64,000 nucleotides of DNA, from NCBI GenBank assembly GCA_029582165.1, contig CM055868.1, positions 20,952,391 to 21,016,390 of the forward strand. Reading direction: 5' to 3'. Of this stretch, positions 46,593 through 57,530 are shown one piece after another; positions within the stretch are counted from its first letter, which is position 1, and each line of letters begins with the position of its first letter. The notes below the pieces were generated by a model, which was not told the origin of the DNA, ran no database searches, and was given only the letters and a program-made list of their open reading frames with translations. The stretch is from Portulaca oleracea. Taxonomy: Eukaryota; Streptophyta; Magnoliopsida; Caryophyllales; Portulacaceae. The translations under genes were made by a program, and so were the position numbers.

Positions 46593-48642
46593 ATGACAGG
46601 TAGGGGCAAGGGGTTTCTGGATAGGTCGAACCAACTTCCGTCTGGTGGGAGGAGGGGTGAAACTGGGGACCCGCACCGACGTAATGTGATTGCGTCGACG
46701 CCGACGCGGCCGCCGAGGTCGGAGCACCTATTGATGCGGTTGGCCAGCCGGATGACACGGACAGTCAGACCACGCATGACTTCATTGAACATATCAATGA
46801 AAACGTTGATGACTATATCGAGACGGAGACAACGGGGGATGACGGTACAGAGCCTGAAGGCCCGGGGGTGATCCCTACTCCTTTAGTGCCTCCTCCTACT
46901 TCAGTCTACAGGCCAACGGGGTTCGAGCCGTTGAGAGATGCATCAGGGAGGTCTGCCCCATTTCGACATGGGGGAGAGGCCGGTGATGAGGCTGGGGCGA
47001 GCACCAACAGGCATAAGAGGAGCCGGAGAAACGAGGAAGACTGGAAGATTCACGGTAATGTTCCCGGTGGACCACAATTGGGGGACATTATACCGAGCTT
47101 TGGAGGTCACATCGCTCGGGTAATATGGGATGGTCGGGAGCGCTCGGCAGCAGCAGTTCTTGAGTGCGTGACTAAGAGGACTGCGTTGAGGGAGTTGAGG
47201 TCAATGAGGTCCAGGATGGATCCCGTATGCCAGAGTGCACTGCAAAATGTCCAACTGACCGCTTTGGTAGATTTAATGTATGAAAACATCGATATGACAC
47301 TGATCTCGGCCTTCGTTGAGAGGTGGCAACCCGACACGAACACGTTTCACCTTCCCTTTGGTGAAATGACTATCATGCTGCATGATGTGGAACACATTTT
47401 GGGCCTTCCAGTTGATGGTGTGATGCCTGATTGTATTCATCGGGCAGCGGTTAACGAGTTCGTGCAAGCTATTTTCATGAAGCCAATGCCAGATCTAAAG
47501 CAAATGGGCATTTATGACAAGGCTGTCATGACTGATGTCGATTTGAGGTCGATTGCTGTTTCGCCCATGTACCCCTTGCCCCATAGGACACGGGCATGGT
47601 TGTTGAGCTTGTTGGGGAACCCTATCCTCGTGGATAAATCGAGGGATAGAGTTCGTCCGCATCCGTGGCCTAGCACTGATATTGTCGATACAGTTGCTTG
47701 GGGTACGATTACACTGGCCTACCTGTATCGACAGTTAGGGATGGCGAGCAGTGCTGGGACAACGAAGATAGCTGGATGTTTGACCCTTTTGCAGGCTTAG
47801 ATATATGAGTATTTTCCCTCATTTAGGCCACGATGAGCAACCAGATTCGGGACCTCGGCGCGGTGGTTTCGATCACACGGTTAGATCAGAACCACGCCTA
47901 CGGTCGATGAGGGCCTCCCTGGATGCGTTGACGGCCGATAAGGTGTGCTGGTGCCCTTATGGAGGTACACCTTACAGGTCCTGCAAGAGGACATTGTACA
48001 TGGGCCCCATTCGTGCATATGACGTGACAGAGTTGTACATGCCTGATCGCGTTGTCCGTCAGATAGGCCATCGACAACATGTCCCCCCAGTGTTGCCCCG
48101 CCCTATGAAAGCTGAACGACCGGCCAAGGGGCCGTACAAATTGGAGTTTGACGAGTCCTACGTCACCACTGCTTGGGGGACATTTCCCTTTGGTAACAAA
48201 CTGTCCCTGACGGCTCTGCCACGCACAAGACGTGTGCCGTGGGAAGTGGATGATGCATATAACGATTGGTTCGTGGTACATTCACACAAATTTTTGATCA
48301 ACAACACCTCCACCAGCCAATCCACAATCGATGAACCGCGGTCCCTCGAACAGGTACAAACCCCTAAGCATACTTTAACATTAGTTTTGCATATTTTACA
48401 TAAGCTAACCAATGTTTTGTGTGAATGTTTTAATTTTCTTAATTTTTTCATAGTATGCATATATGTGGGCGGACATAGCGGAGACGATGATGCAGCAACC
48501 TAGTCCTCACGAACCGACGAGGCGAGTGAGTGAATATAGTTACATAGCTATGTCTGATCTGTATGCTCAATGGTGCGCACAATTGCATATCCAGATCCCC
48601 GCGCAGCAAGCCGATCAGGGAGTGGAGGATGAGGAGGAGTAG
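46593..48642 (+). pseudogene. Plant mobile domain (PMD) gene carried by the MULE
   Basis: PMD proteins in plants include MAIN and MAIL1, linked to transposon silencing, and many copies lie inside transposons. The start ATG at 46593 follows an acceptor-like site (ATTATGCAG). An acidic stretch near 46760-46860 is read after a frame change near 46710. The PMD core follows: LTALVDLMYENIDMTLISAF, VERWQPDTNTFHLPFGEMT, LHDVEHILGLPVDG and GTITLAYLYRQLGMAS. Then comes TAG at 47798-47800, where Trp is expected (LLQA-stop-IYEYFPSFRP), and a frame change near 47830-47870. VCWCPYG and later PMD segments lead to a donor after 48353; exon 2 (48454-48642) ends with an acidic tail and TAG. The copy is disabled by one stop and about two shifts. 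Confidence 0.83.
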
Positions 48643-48894
48643 AATTAGTTGTTAATTTTTAATTTGTGTCGAACATTTTAATTTCTAGTTGTATTGTCTA
48701 TCGTTTTGAGACTGATGTAAGTTTAATTTGTGTGGTTGTATCGTAGACTTGATGTATTGCTGAGTATTTTAATTGCTGGTTTTAACGTTCTGTATTTTAA
48801 TTCAAATTATTCACCACCAAATACATAAACCAAAAAAGACAACAATGTAACAAGCGCCATTGACCAAATACATATATATACATAGTTATAATAC

Positions 48895-51680
48895 CTAAGA
48901 CAAAGATCTAGTTTGAGCATCCCTAAGACCTTTCCATTGATCAATACGATCCTTAAAAGGCTCATCCCAACCTTCAACAGTACGGTCTCTCGCTCGGTAC
49001 CACCCAGTATGAACAGGTGGTAGAGGGCATTGATCGTGTAAATAAAGAAGAATGTAATGACACTTTTGTGAATGCACTATTCCGAATATTTTTCCTGGTC
49101 TCTTCATGCCAGGTCCTGCTCTCAAGGGTAACACTGATATACATGTCTCAGCTATCTGCTCAAATTCGCCAGCTGGTGTTGCAATGTTGATCCACATAAT
49201 GTTCAACATTGTCGCTGCTGGAAATAAATCTGTCGGAGTCGACATCCAAAATTCACGCCTGGCTGGTCCAACCATGTTACCATTTATCCGGTTGATTGAT
49301 TTATTGTACTCATCCCAACACCCAAAGTGTGCCGCCAAATACATGTCTTGACGCGCTAGCAATTCACTTTCCATTGTACTTCGGACAGTTTGCCATTGTT
49401 GTTGGCCTCCATAACCTGCCTCGCCAATGCATCTGAACCCGCAGTTTCCATCCGGCGCAACGTCCGTCCAGCCAACAATATATGGTAGAAAGAAATGTGC
49501 CACGCCGTCCTTGAACGGGAAAGGATCTGTACACATCCTAGAAATAACTGCACATCAAAAGATACATCAGTCTTAAAAAAACCAGGCATATAGATTTTTT
49601 GACATATTATAAAAAATAAACCAAAATAAATAAGGAAAATGAAATCTGTTTCACTCATCCCGACAGAAGAAGAACTGGATCCCTTTTTTTCTCAATGAGT
49701 TCGTGGTAGTCTTGCTACCACGACCCGATCTTCGGCCGTACTCAAACCCACTAGGCTCGAGTCTGATGGATCTGGAAATCGCGGGTCTCCCTTTGCGTGG
49801 GGGGCTGATCTCTAGATGAGGAATATCGGCACTCTCGGGATTCAACTTCTCGTGGAGGGTCTGGTTTACGTCGCGTATCACTGCTGGATCTTGCTCCCGA
49901 ACCTGTTGAACGAGCAACTCAAACAACTTCAAGTCCTGGGACGATGGATCATCATTTGACCCTAGGGTGTCACCATCTCCAATTACTGTCAGTTGTCTCC
50001 AAAACGTGTCTATCGATGTATACTGCAACTGCTCTCCATTATCGTACAGGTGCATCAAAGAACACGCACACGGAAGGTGGTGGGTTAACCACAACTTGTG
50101 ATCGCACTTGTTTTCACCTTTAGCTCTCCTCATCGTCAACATGTCATTGAACTCCAGTGCAATTAAATCAATGGCATGATAAGAAACATGACCGTGCAAA
50201 TGCTTGAGGAATCGAGATTCCCTATGATATCTGTGCGAACTCCTAGACTGTTCAAGCTCCCTCCGAATCTCGGTATGTTGATTCTCCAAATGATGGTGAA
50301 TCCTCACAAAGACACGGTCAAATGTGCCTCTCCCACTTCCGATATAATATTTCAGGGTAGAATGCTGACTCTCCACCTTGGAAGTCGCAGTGTTCCCAAA
50401 GTGAGGGACCATATCGGTGAAAGCATAAACAAATTTCTCCTTATACGGCATCCACGTACCATTCAGATAATTCACAACTTCTTTGTTCTTTCCAATCCAC
50501 ACGCTTTGGAGAGTCATCCACTTCATCTCGAACTCTTGAACAGTCTTTGCATAAACAATGGGGTTCCAGAAATGATGTTTGAAATGTAGCCCACAACCAT
50601 TCTTCTTCCCCCTAGTAAGTGCGTTGACCTTATTCTCCACCTCATTCCCAATATGCCATATGCACAAAAGGTGAGGCACACCTGGAAAGACATTGGCAAT
50701 AGCTCCACTCAACTCATACTCTTTGTCCGTCACAAACACACCCGGCTTAACATCGGGACCCAACAACTCATGCAACTTCCAAAGCAACCACTCATATGAA
50801 TCCTTCCTCTCGTCCCGCATGAATGAGTAAGCAACCTGGAAGTTTTTGTTAGTTGGTGTCACGCCTACTAGCTCGCACAAGGGCCACTTCGCCTTGTTTG
50901 TCATATATGTACTGTCGATGAGAATTACATTTGGGTACGTACGGACCAACTTCAACGAGTACGGGTGGCATAAAAAGAGCTGACGAAGATTGCCATCATC
51001 ATCAAAGTTTGTATATGAGACGTACCCGCCAGCTTTCGCCAAGTGGAGAGTTTGTTGGGCAGTTGTCCTCCCATCCATACCCTCGGCGCGCATCTTCGCC
51101 CGCTCGTTGTATATTTGTCGAACGTTTGAATTACAACCAGGGAACTTTATCTTCAGCGATGTCTGTATCGTGGCTGGCGTGCACCCCGTGTCGGTCATTT
51201 CACGCACATGTTGTTTCATCTCAGGGTTCAACGGGTGTCCGTGACGATGTCCTTCCTCGTACACAATGAATTGATGATTTTGTATCCCCCTGTCTCCATC
51301 GCAAGCACGAACTCGCCATTCCGTTTCATTACGGGTCCACGCTACAATGGCAAATTTACAACCGCACGCCTTCGTCGACGTCGACCGGCCAGTCGCTGCT
51401 GCATCAAGATTAGTAATTTTCCCGCGATATTTGCCATACCTAAAACACTTCAAGTAACACCTTCGCGGACTGTCCAAATCTTTTGCTTGTATGATGCCCT
51501 TACGAATCTAAACCCAATGACCTGAGCTATTTCGTTGGCCCACTGAAGCACTGCTTCTATATTATCAAACACATCTTCTGTAACAAATAACGATGAACAA
51601 TCAACACCGTCTCCGCCAAACTCTTCTAACTCAACCTGCAGAACAGTGTCACATTGATTAATAATAATATTAATAATCAT
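48895..51680 (-). CDS. FAR1/MULE transposase fused to an OTU-like protease domain
   Basis: Read right to left: an exon from an acceptor near 51635 to the donor at 49655, a 117-base intron (49654-49538), and exon 2, 49537-48895. The join is in frame (DE then MCTDPFPF). A FAR1-type zinc domain (ACGCKFAIVAW...NHQF...GHRHGH) is followed by the MULE catalytic core: D in LIDSTYMTNK, D in VFVTDKEYELSGAI, CIWHIGNEV, E in SKVESQHSTLK. Then a SWIM knuckle (LPCACSLMHLYDNG) and a basic KGRP linker. Exon 2 is OTU-like: DVAPDGNCGFRCIGEAGYGG with the Asp and Cys of the D-G-N-C site, and a probable His in QKCHYILLYLHD. A 608-codon stretch is uninterrupted. The only clear defect is a one-base shift near 51490-51530, between WANEIAQVIGFRFVRASYKQ and LDSPRRCYLKCFRYGKYRGK. 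The start codon is not identified. Confidence 0.85.
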
Positions 51681-51992
51681 AATATTTTTTCCGCCAAATT
51701 ATACTAAATAATAACTTACAATAAAACTACTCACTTAGAATAACAGTGACAATAACAATAACATTATTAAACATATTATTAATATTCATAATAATTAGCA
51801 CTTCAAGTAACAATTACAATAAACACATTATATACTAATAATCATAATAATTAACACTTCAAATAATAATTACAATAAACACATTATATATTAATAATCA
51901 TAATAATTAACAGTTCAAAATATTATTAATAATAACAATAATAATAATAACAAAAATATAAACAACAATAACAATAATAATCAACACATAAC

Positions 51993-52039
<47 letters not shown>

Positions 52040-52260
52040 GATTAACAACAATAACAATCAACACATAACAATAATAATAACAATAATATTTTTTCTTTGG
52101 TAAAAAAACAATAATATTAACAACAATAATAACACAATATTTAAGTTGAATAAAATTAACAAATATAAAATTAACAAATAAATAATTAACAATAATTATT
52201 TAAATAATAATAACAATAATAATAATAATCGGGTAATAATAACTATAAATTTAAATATAA
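51660..52260. repeat. AT-rich AAT/TAA triplet DNA, right side of the MULE
   Basis: Long ATAATAATA runs, the longest near 51990-52040. A unit starting CACTTCAA with AATTACAATAAACACATTAT lies near 51799 and repeats about 56 bases later. It mirrors the left block at 45850-46380. Confidence 0.75.
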
Positions 52261-52279
52261 TAATTATTTTTAAAAAAAA

Positions 52280-52500
52280 GTCCAGTTTTTTGGCAGTTGC
52301 CGCACGCCGATGCCGGCAAACCGCGGCAGTTGCCGCACGCCGATCGCGGCAAGACCGCGGAGTATGCCGCACCGACGAAGCCATATACCCGCGGCAGTGC
52401 CGCGATCGCCGTGCGACAATCACCGTCGTATTGCCGCGATCGGCGTGCGACACCCTGCCGCGGTATGCCGGCTGGGACGTGCGGCACCGGCAAAAAATCT
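52280..52500. repeat. Right GC-rich palindromic array of the MULE
   Basis: TTGCCGCACGCCGATCGCGG, ACCGCGGCAGTTGCCGC and TGCCGCGATCGGCGTGCGAC are repeated and inverted. It uses the same GCGGCA/TGCCGC words as the left array and lies at a similar distance from the terminus, but the order of words differs. Confidence 0.85.
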
Positions 52501-52763
52501 GGAATTTTTTTCCGAAAACTATAATTTTACCAAAACTTAATAAAAATAAAATTTACAAACTAACCTCCTCCTCTTCGGATAATTTGTCACCTTCCTTTGA
52601 CATTATGGATTCGATTTCAAAAATCAAAGACAATTATATAGAATTTGGAGATAAGTTAGTTTAGGAGATTTGAGAGAATGAGGAAGAAGAGAGAGAGAGA
52701 GAGGAAGGGGTAAGTTGTGGAAATTGGGGGGCTACAATAGTAAAAAGGGGGGCTGCAAAAATC

Positions 52764-55695
52764 AATGCCCTAGAACAATTTTATGATAGTCACATTGCTT
52801 GTAATTCTAATCTTTGTTCAAGTTTTCTTGTTAGTAAAACCCCTTGTACTAAAAATTGCAAGATTTGTGATCTGTGGCATAAGCGTTTAGGACATATTTC
52901 TTTCGGGAAGTTAAAGAAATTACCTGTAATATCTCGCACAATAATAACAACCATTCTTGTTCTGTAGTCTTATGTTCAATATGTCCAAAGGCAAAACAGC
53001 AGAGGCTTCCCTTCCCCACTAGTACTATATCTACTAAGAACTCTTTTGACTTGATCCACGTTGTGGTATGGGGACCATATTCTGAGAAAACCTACACTGG
53101 ACATAGATACTTTCTAACCTTAGTTGATGACTTTACCAGAGTCACCAGGACTCACCTAATGGTGACCAAGGATGAGCCCTTGTCCTTGATTAAATCTTCC
53201 GTCCGTATGGTTGAAACTCAATATAACAACAAAGTTAAAATTATACGGTCTGATAATGCGCTTTTGCTTGGCCTTAGCCATGCAGCTAAAGGTTTTTTCT
53301 CAAGCAATGGAATTGTTCATCAAACTAGCTGTGTTCAGACACCCCAATAAAACGGAGTAGTTGAAAGAAAGCATAAACACCTCTTTGAAGTTAGTCGGTC
53401 CCTGCTGTTTCAATCATGCTTGCCTACGAAATTGGGGAGACTGTCTCCTCATTCCTACATTCTTGATTAACAGAATGCCAACACGTGTCCTAAACAGTAG
53501 GTCTCCATATGAAGTCCTACATGGTAAGCCACCAGATTACTCTAATCTTAGGAGTTTCGGATGTCTGTGCTATGTGTCTACTCTCAAACAGGGAAGGTCC
53601 AAATTCCATCCTCGAGCTATACCATGCATATTCCTTGGCTACCCAACAGGAAAAAAGGCATACAAAGTCATGTCTCTCGATGATAGAAAATTTTATGTTT
53701 CTTGAGATGTGATATTCCATGAGCATGTTTTTCCTTTTGCAAACAAACAAGAGCAAGACAGCCATCCTTCAGTTTTTCCAGGCTATCATGAAATGTCAGT
53801 TTCAAATAGCATCAATGTCTCTCATGATACTCAGAGTATTGAGAATGTGCAGCACTCAGGTTCTTCTGATGAAATTTCTCCATCCCCTCATAGTGATGTT
53901 GGGACGCCAATCCCTGAGCCTTCCTTTGGTACCCTTTGATCCGCCACTGACATCTCAAATGACTAATTTTGTTGATAATTGTGTTCCCATTAGGAGGTCT
54001 GCAAGAGATCGCAAGACTCCTTTATACCTAGAGGATTACACTTTCTTTGCTTCTAACAATACTAACTCCATTGTTTGTTTAGCTACTTCTACTAATCTTG
54101 CCTTGCAGCCTCCTACCTTGAGTTTTTCAGCTTTGTCCACTGGAAGTCAGTCCCTTCTTAAGCACCTGGATTACACATAGCCTACAAGATATGATCAAGC
54201 CTCCCAACATCCGGGATGGAGTGAGGCTATGCAAAAAGAATTTCAGGCGTTAATTACAAACAATACATGGGAGATTGTTCCTTTACCACCTGGAAAGAAA
54301 CCAATAGGCTGTAGGTGGGTCTACAAAATCAAGCACCGAGCTGATGGCACAATCGAAAGGCTCAAGGTAAGACTTGTTGTCAAAGGATTCACACAGAAAC
54401 ATGGAATTGATTTCACAGAAACCTTATCTCCTGTAATAAAGATGACCACAGTTAGAACTCTCATGGCAATTGCAGTGAAAAAGAAATGGTTTTTGCATCA
54501 GCTGGATGTAAACAATGCATTTCTTCATGGAGACTTGGATGAGGACATATACATGCAAATACCTCCAGGACTGTCTACTAATATTCCCAATGCTGTGTGT
54601 AAGATCACAAAATCTCTTTATGGTCTTAAGCAAGCCTCAAGACAATGGTATGCCAAGCTAGCCAAAACTTTATATACACAAGGATACAATCATTCTGAAA
54701 ATGATAATTCTTTGTTCTTTAAGAAAAATGATACTTTGTTTACTTTTCTTGTAGTTTATGTAGATGGCATTTTGCTTACTGGGAATAACACGCGAGAAAT
54801 ACAAAGTATCAAGGCTTACTTGGATAGCACCTTCATAATCAAGGACTTAGGCCATGTCAATTATCTCCGGGGAATAGAGGTCCTTCAGTCACCTCAAGGG
54901 TTGATTCTGACTCAACAAAAATTCACAAAAGAATTGATTAGAGACTTTGATTGTGAGACACTTGCGGCTGTGGTAACTCCACTGGAGCACAACATCAAAC
55001 TTGACCCTGAATATGGCGAAGCATATGATAATCCTACCAAATACAGGCAGTTGATTGGAAAACTTAATTTCCTCACTAATACTTGTCCAGACATCACTTT
55101 TGCAGTTCAACTCGTTAGCCAATATATGCAAGCTCCTCGCATACCTCACTACCAAGCTGTAATACGAGTTGTCAGATACTTGAGAGGAAATCCTTCACTT
55201 GGAATACTGCTCAATAGAGTACCTGAGTTTAGTCTTATGGCCTACTGTGATTCTGATTGGGCCTCATGCTCTCATACACGCAAATCAGTAAGCGGTTATG
55301 TGGTTTTTATGGGCAACACCCTCATCTCCTGGAAATCTAAAAAACAGCAATCTGTCAGCCTTTCTTCTGTCGAGGTTGAGTACCGGAGTATCAGAAAATT
55401 AGTTGCGGAACTTGCTTGGGTAAGTCGATTATTGCATGAGCTGACAGTGACTGATATCATTCCAGTATCGGTTAAGCGTGACAATCAAGTAGCTATTTAC
55501 ATAGCTAAAACTCCTGTCTATCATGACAGAACAAAACATATAGAGCTTGATTGGCACTTCGTCAGAGCCAAACTTATGGAAGGATTTATATCTCTTTCCC
55601 ATGTTCCTTCAGGTTCCCAGCTTGCTGATGTTCTCATGAAACCTTTGACTGGTCTTCAACACAGACATCTCCTAAGCAAATTGGGGGTTTCCTAA
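52764..55695 (+). pseudogene. Integrase, reverse transcriptase and RNase H of copia-2
   Basis: The copia frame resumes after the MULE with CKICDLWHKRLGHISFGKL (integrase zinc part, about 52855-52911), is shifted near 52940-53050, and continues with FLTLVDDFTR and KIIRSDNA. After TAA at 53348-53350 and further shifts comes a segment with INRMPTRVLNSRSPYEVLHG. From 54229 a 488-codon frame encodes RT (NNTWEIVPLPPGKKPIGCRW, QLDVNNAFLHGDL, SLYGLKQASRQWY) and RNase H (YCDSDWAS, SSVEVEYRS, KHIELDWHFVRAK), ending at 55695. The polymerase motif reads YVDG where YVDD is expected (near 54757), which should kill catalysis. Confidence 0.9.
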
Positions 55696-55720
55696 CCACC
55701 AATTTGAGAGGGGGGCGGGG

Positions 55721-55957
55721 TATTGTGATTGTGTATTAATTAGAGTTAGAATACTTTTGTTAGTTTTTTCTGTTTTTCTACTGTAGTTAGTTAGTTGGTT
55801 TTTTTATTTTCTTTGTATCTTTCTTTCTCTTTTCTTCCTCTCATGTTGTATATATATAGGATTGTTCTTCCCTTGTATCATAATCAATCAGAGAAGGAAT
55901 TGTTGAGAGAATTATTTGTCTCCCCTTCCTTTCATCTTCTCCATACCAATACTTTCG
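55721..55957 (+). repeat. 3' LTR of copia-2 (237 bp)
   Basis: Same length as the 5' LTR; starts TATTGTGATTGTG and ends ATACTTTCG, followed by the GGTAT target copy. The last base differs from the 5' LTR. Confidence 0.9.
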
Positions 55958-57500
55958 GGTATAAATCGAAACCCAATGGTGTCCAAGGTCCACTTCTGCG
56001 GCAACCATATGATGTCCGTCGAAAAGTTATTTAAATTGACTACCTGCTGATGACTATAGTTAGTAATGTTGATGCTCGGGAATAAATGACGTACAATATG
56101 TGTTGATAATTGATTTAGTAATTAATTTCTATCAGGATGCATCATATACACATCAAAAGCCCAACACATCCTTAATAAATTAATTCTTTAAGTATTTTAT
56201 TAGTATTTTTGTTTTGTATTTGATACAATCTATATTTATTCAAATAAAATAAAGAAAATTAATGGTTGTGACTAAATCATGTGAAATCAACACTGAATAT
56301 TGTTGAAATTAGCATAGTTCCCACAATTCCCAAAATGTGGATGACTTGAGTGACTAATATTTGAAGGGGAGGTCTATGGTGGTCAACTTTTTTTTAACTA
56401 ACGTAGTTAAATTTGAGATCAGCCGTTAATTATAGATAGAAAATCTTAATCGTTGATTTACTTTTTTTATAATTAACGATCAAAGGACCCTTTTATTAGC
56501 AAAACCAGATTGAACCAATGGAATCAGCAATGTCGCAACAGCCATTAACAGGCAACAACCATTAACAAGAAGAGAGGCATAACCAAGAGACCTGAAACCA
56601 ATACAGCAAGGAAAGTTATACAACCAATACAACAGATACCTACTAAGAACTGAAAGATAAATGAAAAAAAATTAGGGCTAGAAGCTCATTAGAGAATGAA
56701 CACACAACCCTCCAGCCAAAGCTACACAACCAAATGCATCAATTAACGACTAGCAACAGAACCACATTGCAATGGTCAACTTCAGACCAACTGAGTTGCC
56801 CCCATCTATCAAACATACTTATGCATACTATTGCAACACAACCAAACCATCTAACCAACTGAATTGTGTTCATCTTGTAATTAAAAAACAGTAACATCAT
56901 CAATGAAGTACCCAATTTTGCCAGATCTCAGACACAACGCAGCAAGAAAGAAAGAGTATGAATTCTACTCCTTTGGAATGTGATACCACTACTGTATCAT
57001 CCTACCCAAGCAGATTGAAAAAGACTTGATGCCATTACTGTAATGACTAGAGTAGGACAACAGCACCCAGATGCACCCCTCACAAAGCTTGCACTAAATC
57101 AAACTTCTATGAAAACAACAACCAAACAGCACAACCCAAGATGAAAACCTGCAGCAGCAACAACAAAGACCAACAACAATGCTACCAGTGAAGCACAGCC
57201 CTGATAGAGAGTCAACAGCAGCAAGATTGCATTGAATATAGAACCCATGAACGCAAATCCAACCACTTTCTTACTGATCTCAACACCTCAAATGCTTCTT
57301 CTAAAAATCAAAATATTATCACCCCACCTGATCTGCCATCCACAATAATGATAGAGAATTGAAACTTTTGTAACCGTCAAAATTGTCAACACTCCCTCAA
57401 TGAAACTAAGATGTTTAGATTCAAACAGACCCAAAAAAGCAATTCTTGCCTGCCTTACTGAGGATTTAACAAACTTCTTTTTTCTGCAAATTGCCTGTGC
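55958..57500. other. Spacer and possible LINE 3' part
   Basis: 55958-56030 continues the unrecognised stretch broken by copia-2. 56030-56400 is AT-rich with no visible gene. 56480-57400 is richer in C and A and on the minus strand has G/T-rich runs like untranslated DNA downstream of a LINE ORF1, but no endonuclease or RT motif is found. Confidence 0.4.
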
Positions 57501-57530
57501 TCCTCATAATCCATCTACCAAACCTCAAAA

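Larger units (their letters stand above)
45323..52763. mobile_element. Mutator-like element inside copia-2, carrying PMD and transposase-OTU genes
   Basis: The left terminus (CTATTTGTCGCCCACCACTT, then TACTATTTTCGCCCACC) and the complement of the right one (ATTTTTGCAGCCCCCCTTTT, then TACTATTGTAGCCCCCC) form inverted repeats of about 45 bases with roughly 75% match. AAT abuts both borders, and copia-2 protein reads through in phase if the element is removed (DKN then ALEQFYDSH). A longer 9-base duplication is possible but imperfect (AATACCCGC versus AATGCCCTA). Layout from both ends inward is TIR, GC-rich palindromic array, AT-rich triplet DNA, gene. The two genes converge with 252 bases between them. 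Confidence 0.82.
43476..55957 (+). mobile_element. Complete Ty1/copia element (copia-2), split by a MULE
   Basis: Two 237-bp LTRs (43476-43712 and 55721-55957) are flanked by a perfect GGTAT duplication (43471-43475 and 55958-55962). The primer binding site TGGTATCAGAGCGG follows the first LTR and the polypurine tract GAGAGGGGGGCGGGG precedes the second. By my count the LTRs differ at about 11 of 237 positions. Removing the inserted MULE leaves an element of about 5.0 kb, a normal copia size. Confidence 0.93.

Noticed and set aside
46868..46870. A separate start at 46868 for the PMD protein
   Set aside because: It is a GTG in the middle of a continuing frame; plant nuclear genes start at ATG, and the ATG at 46593 follows an acceptor-like site.
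52196..52664. Frames over the right GC-rich array
   Set aside because: Same reason as for the left array.
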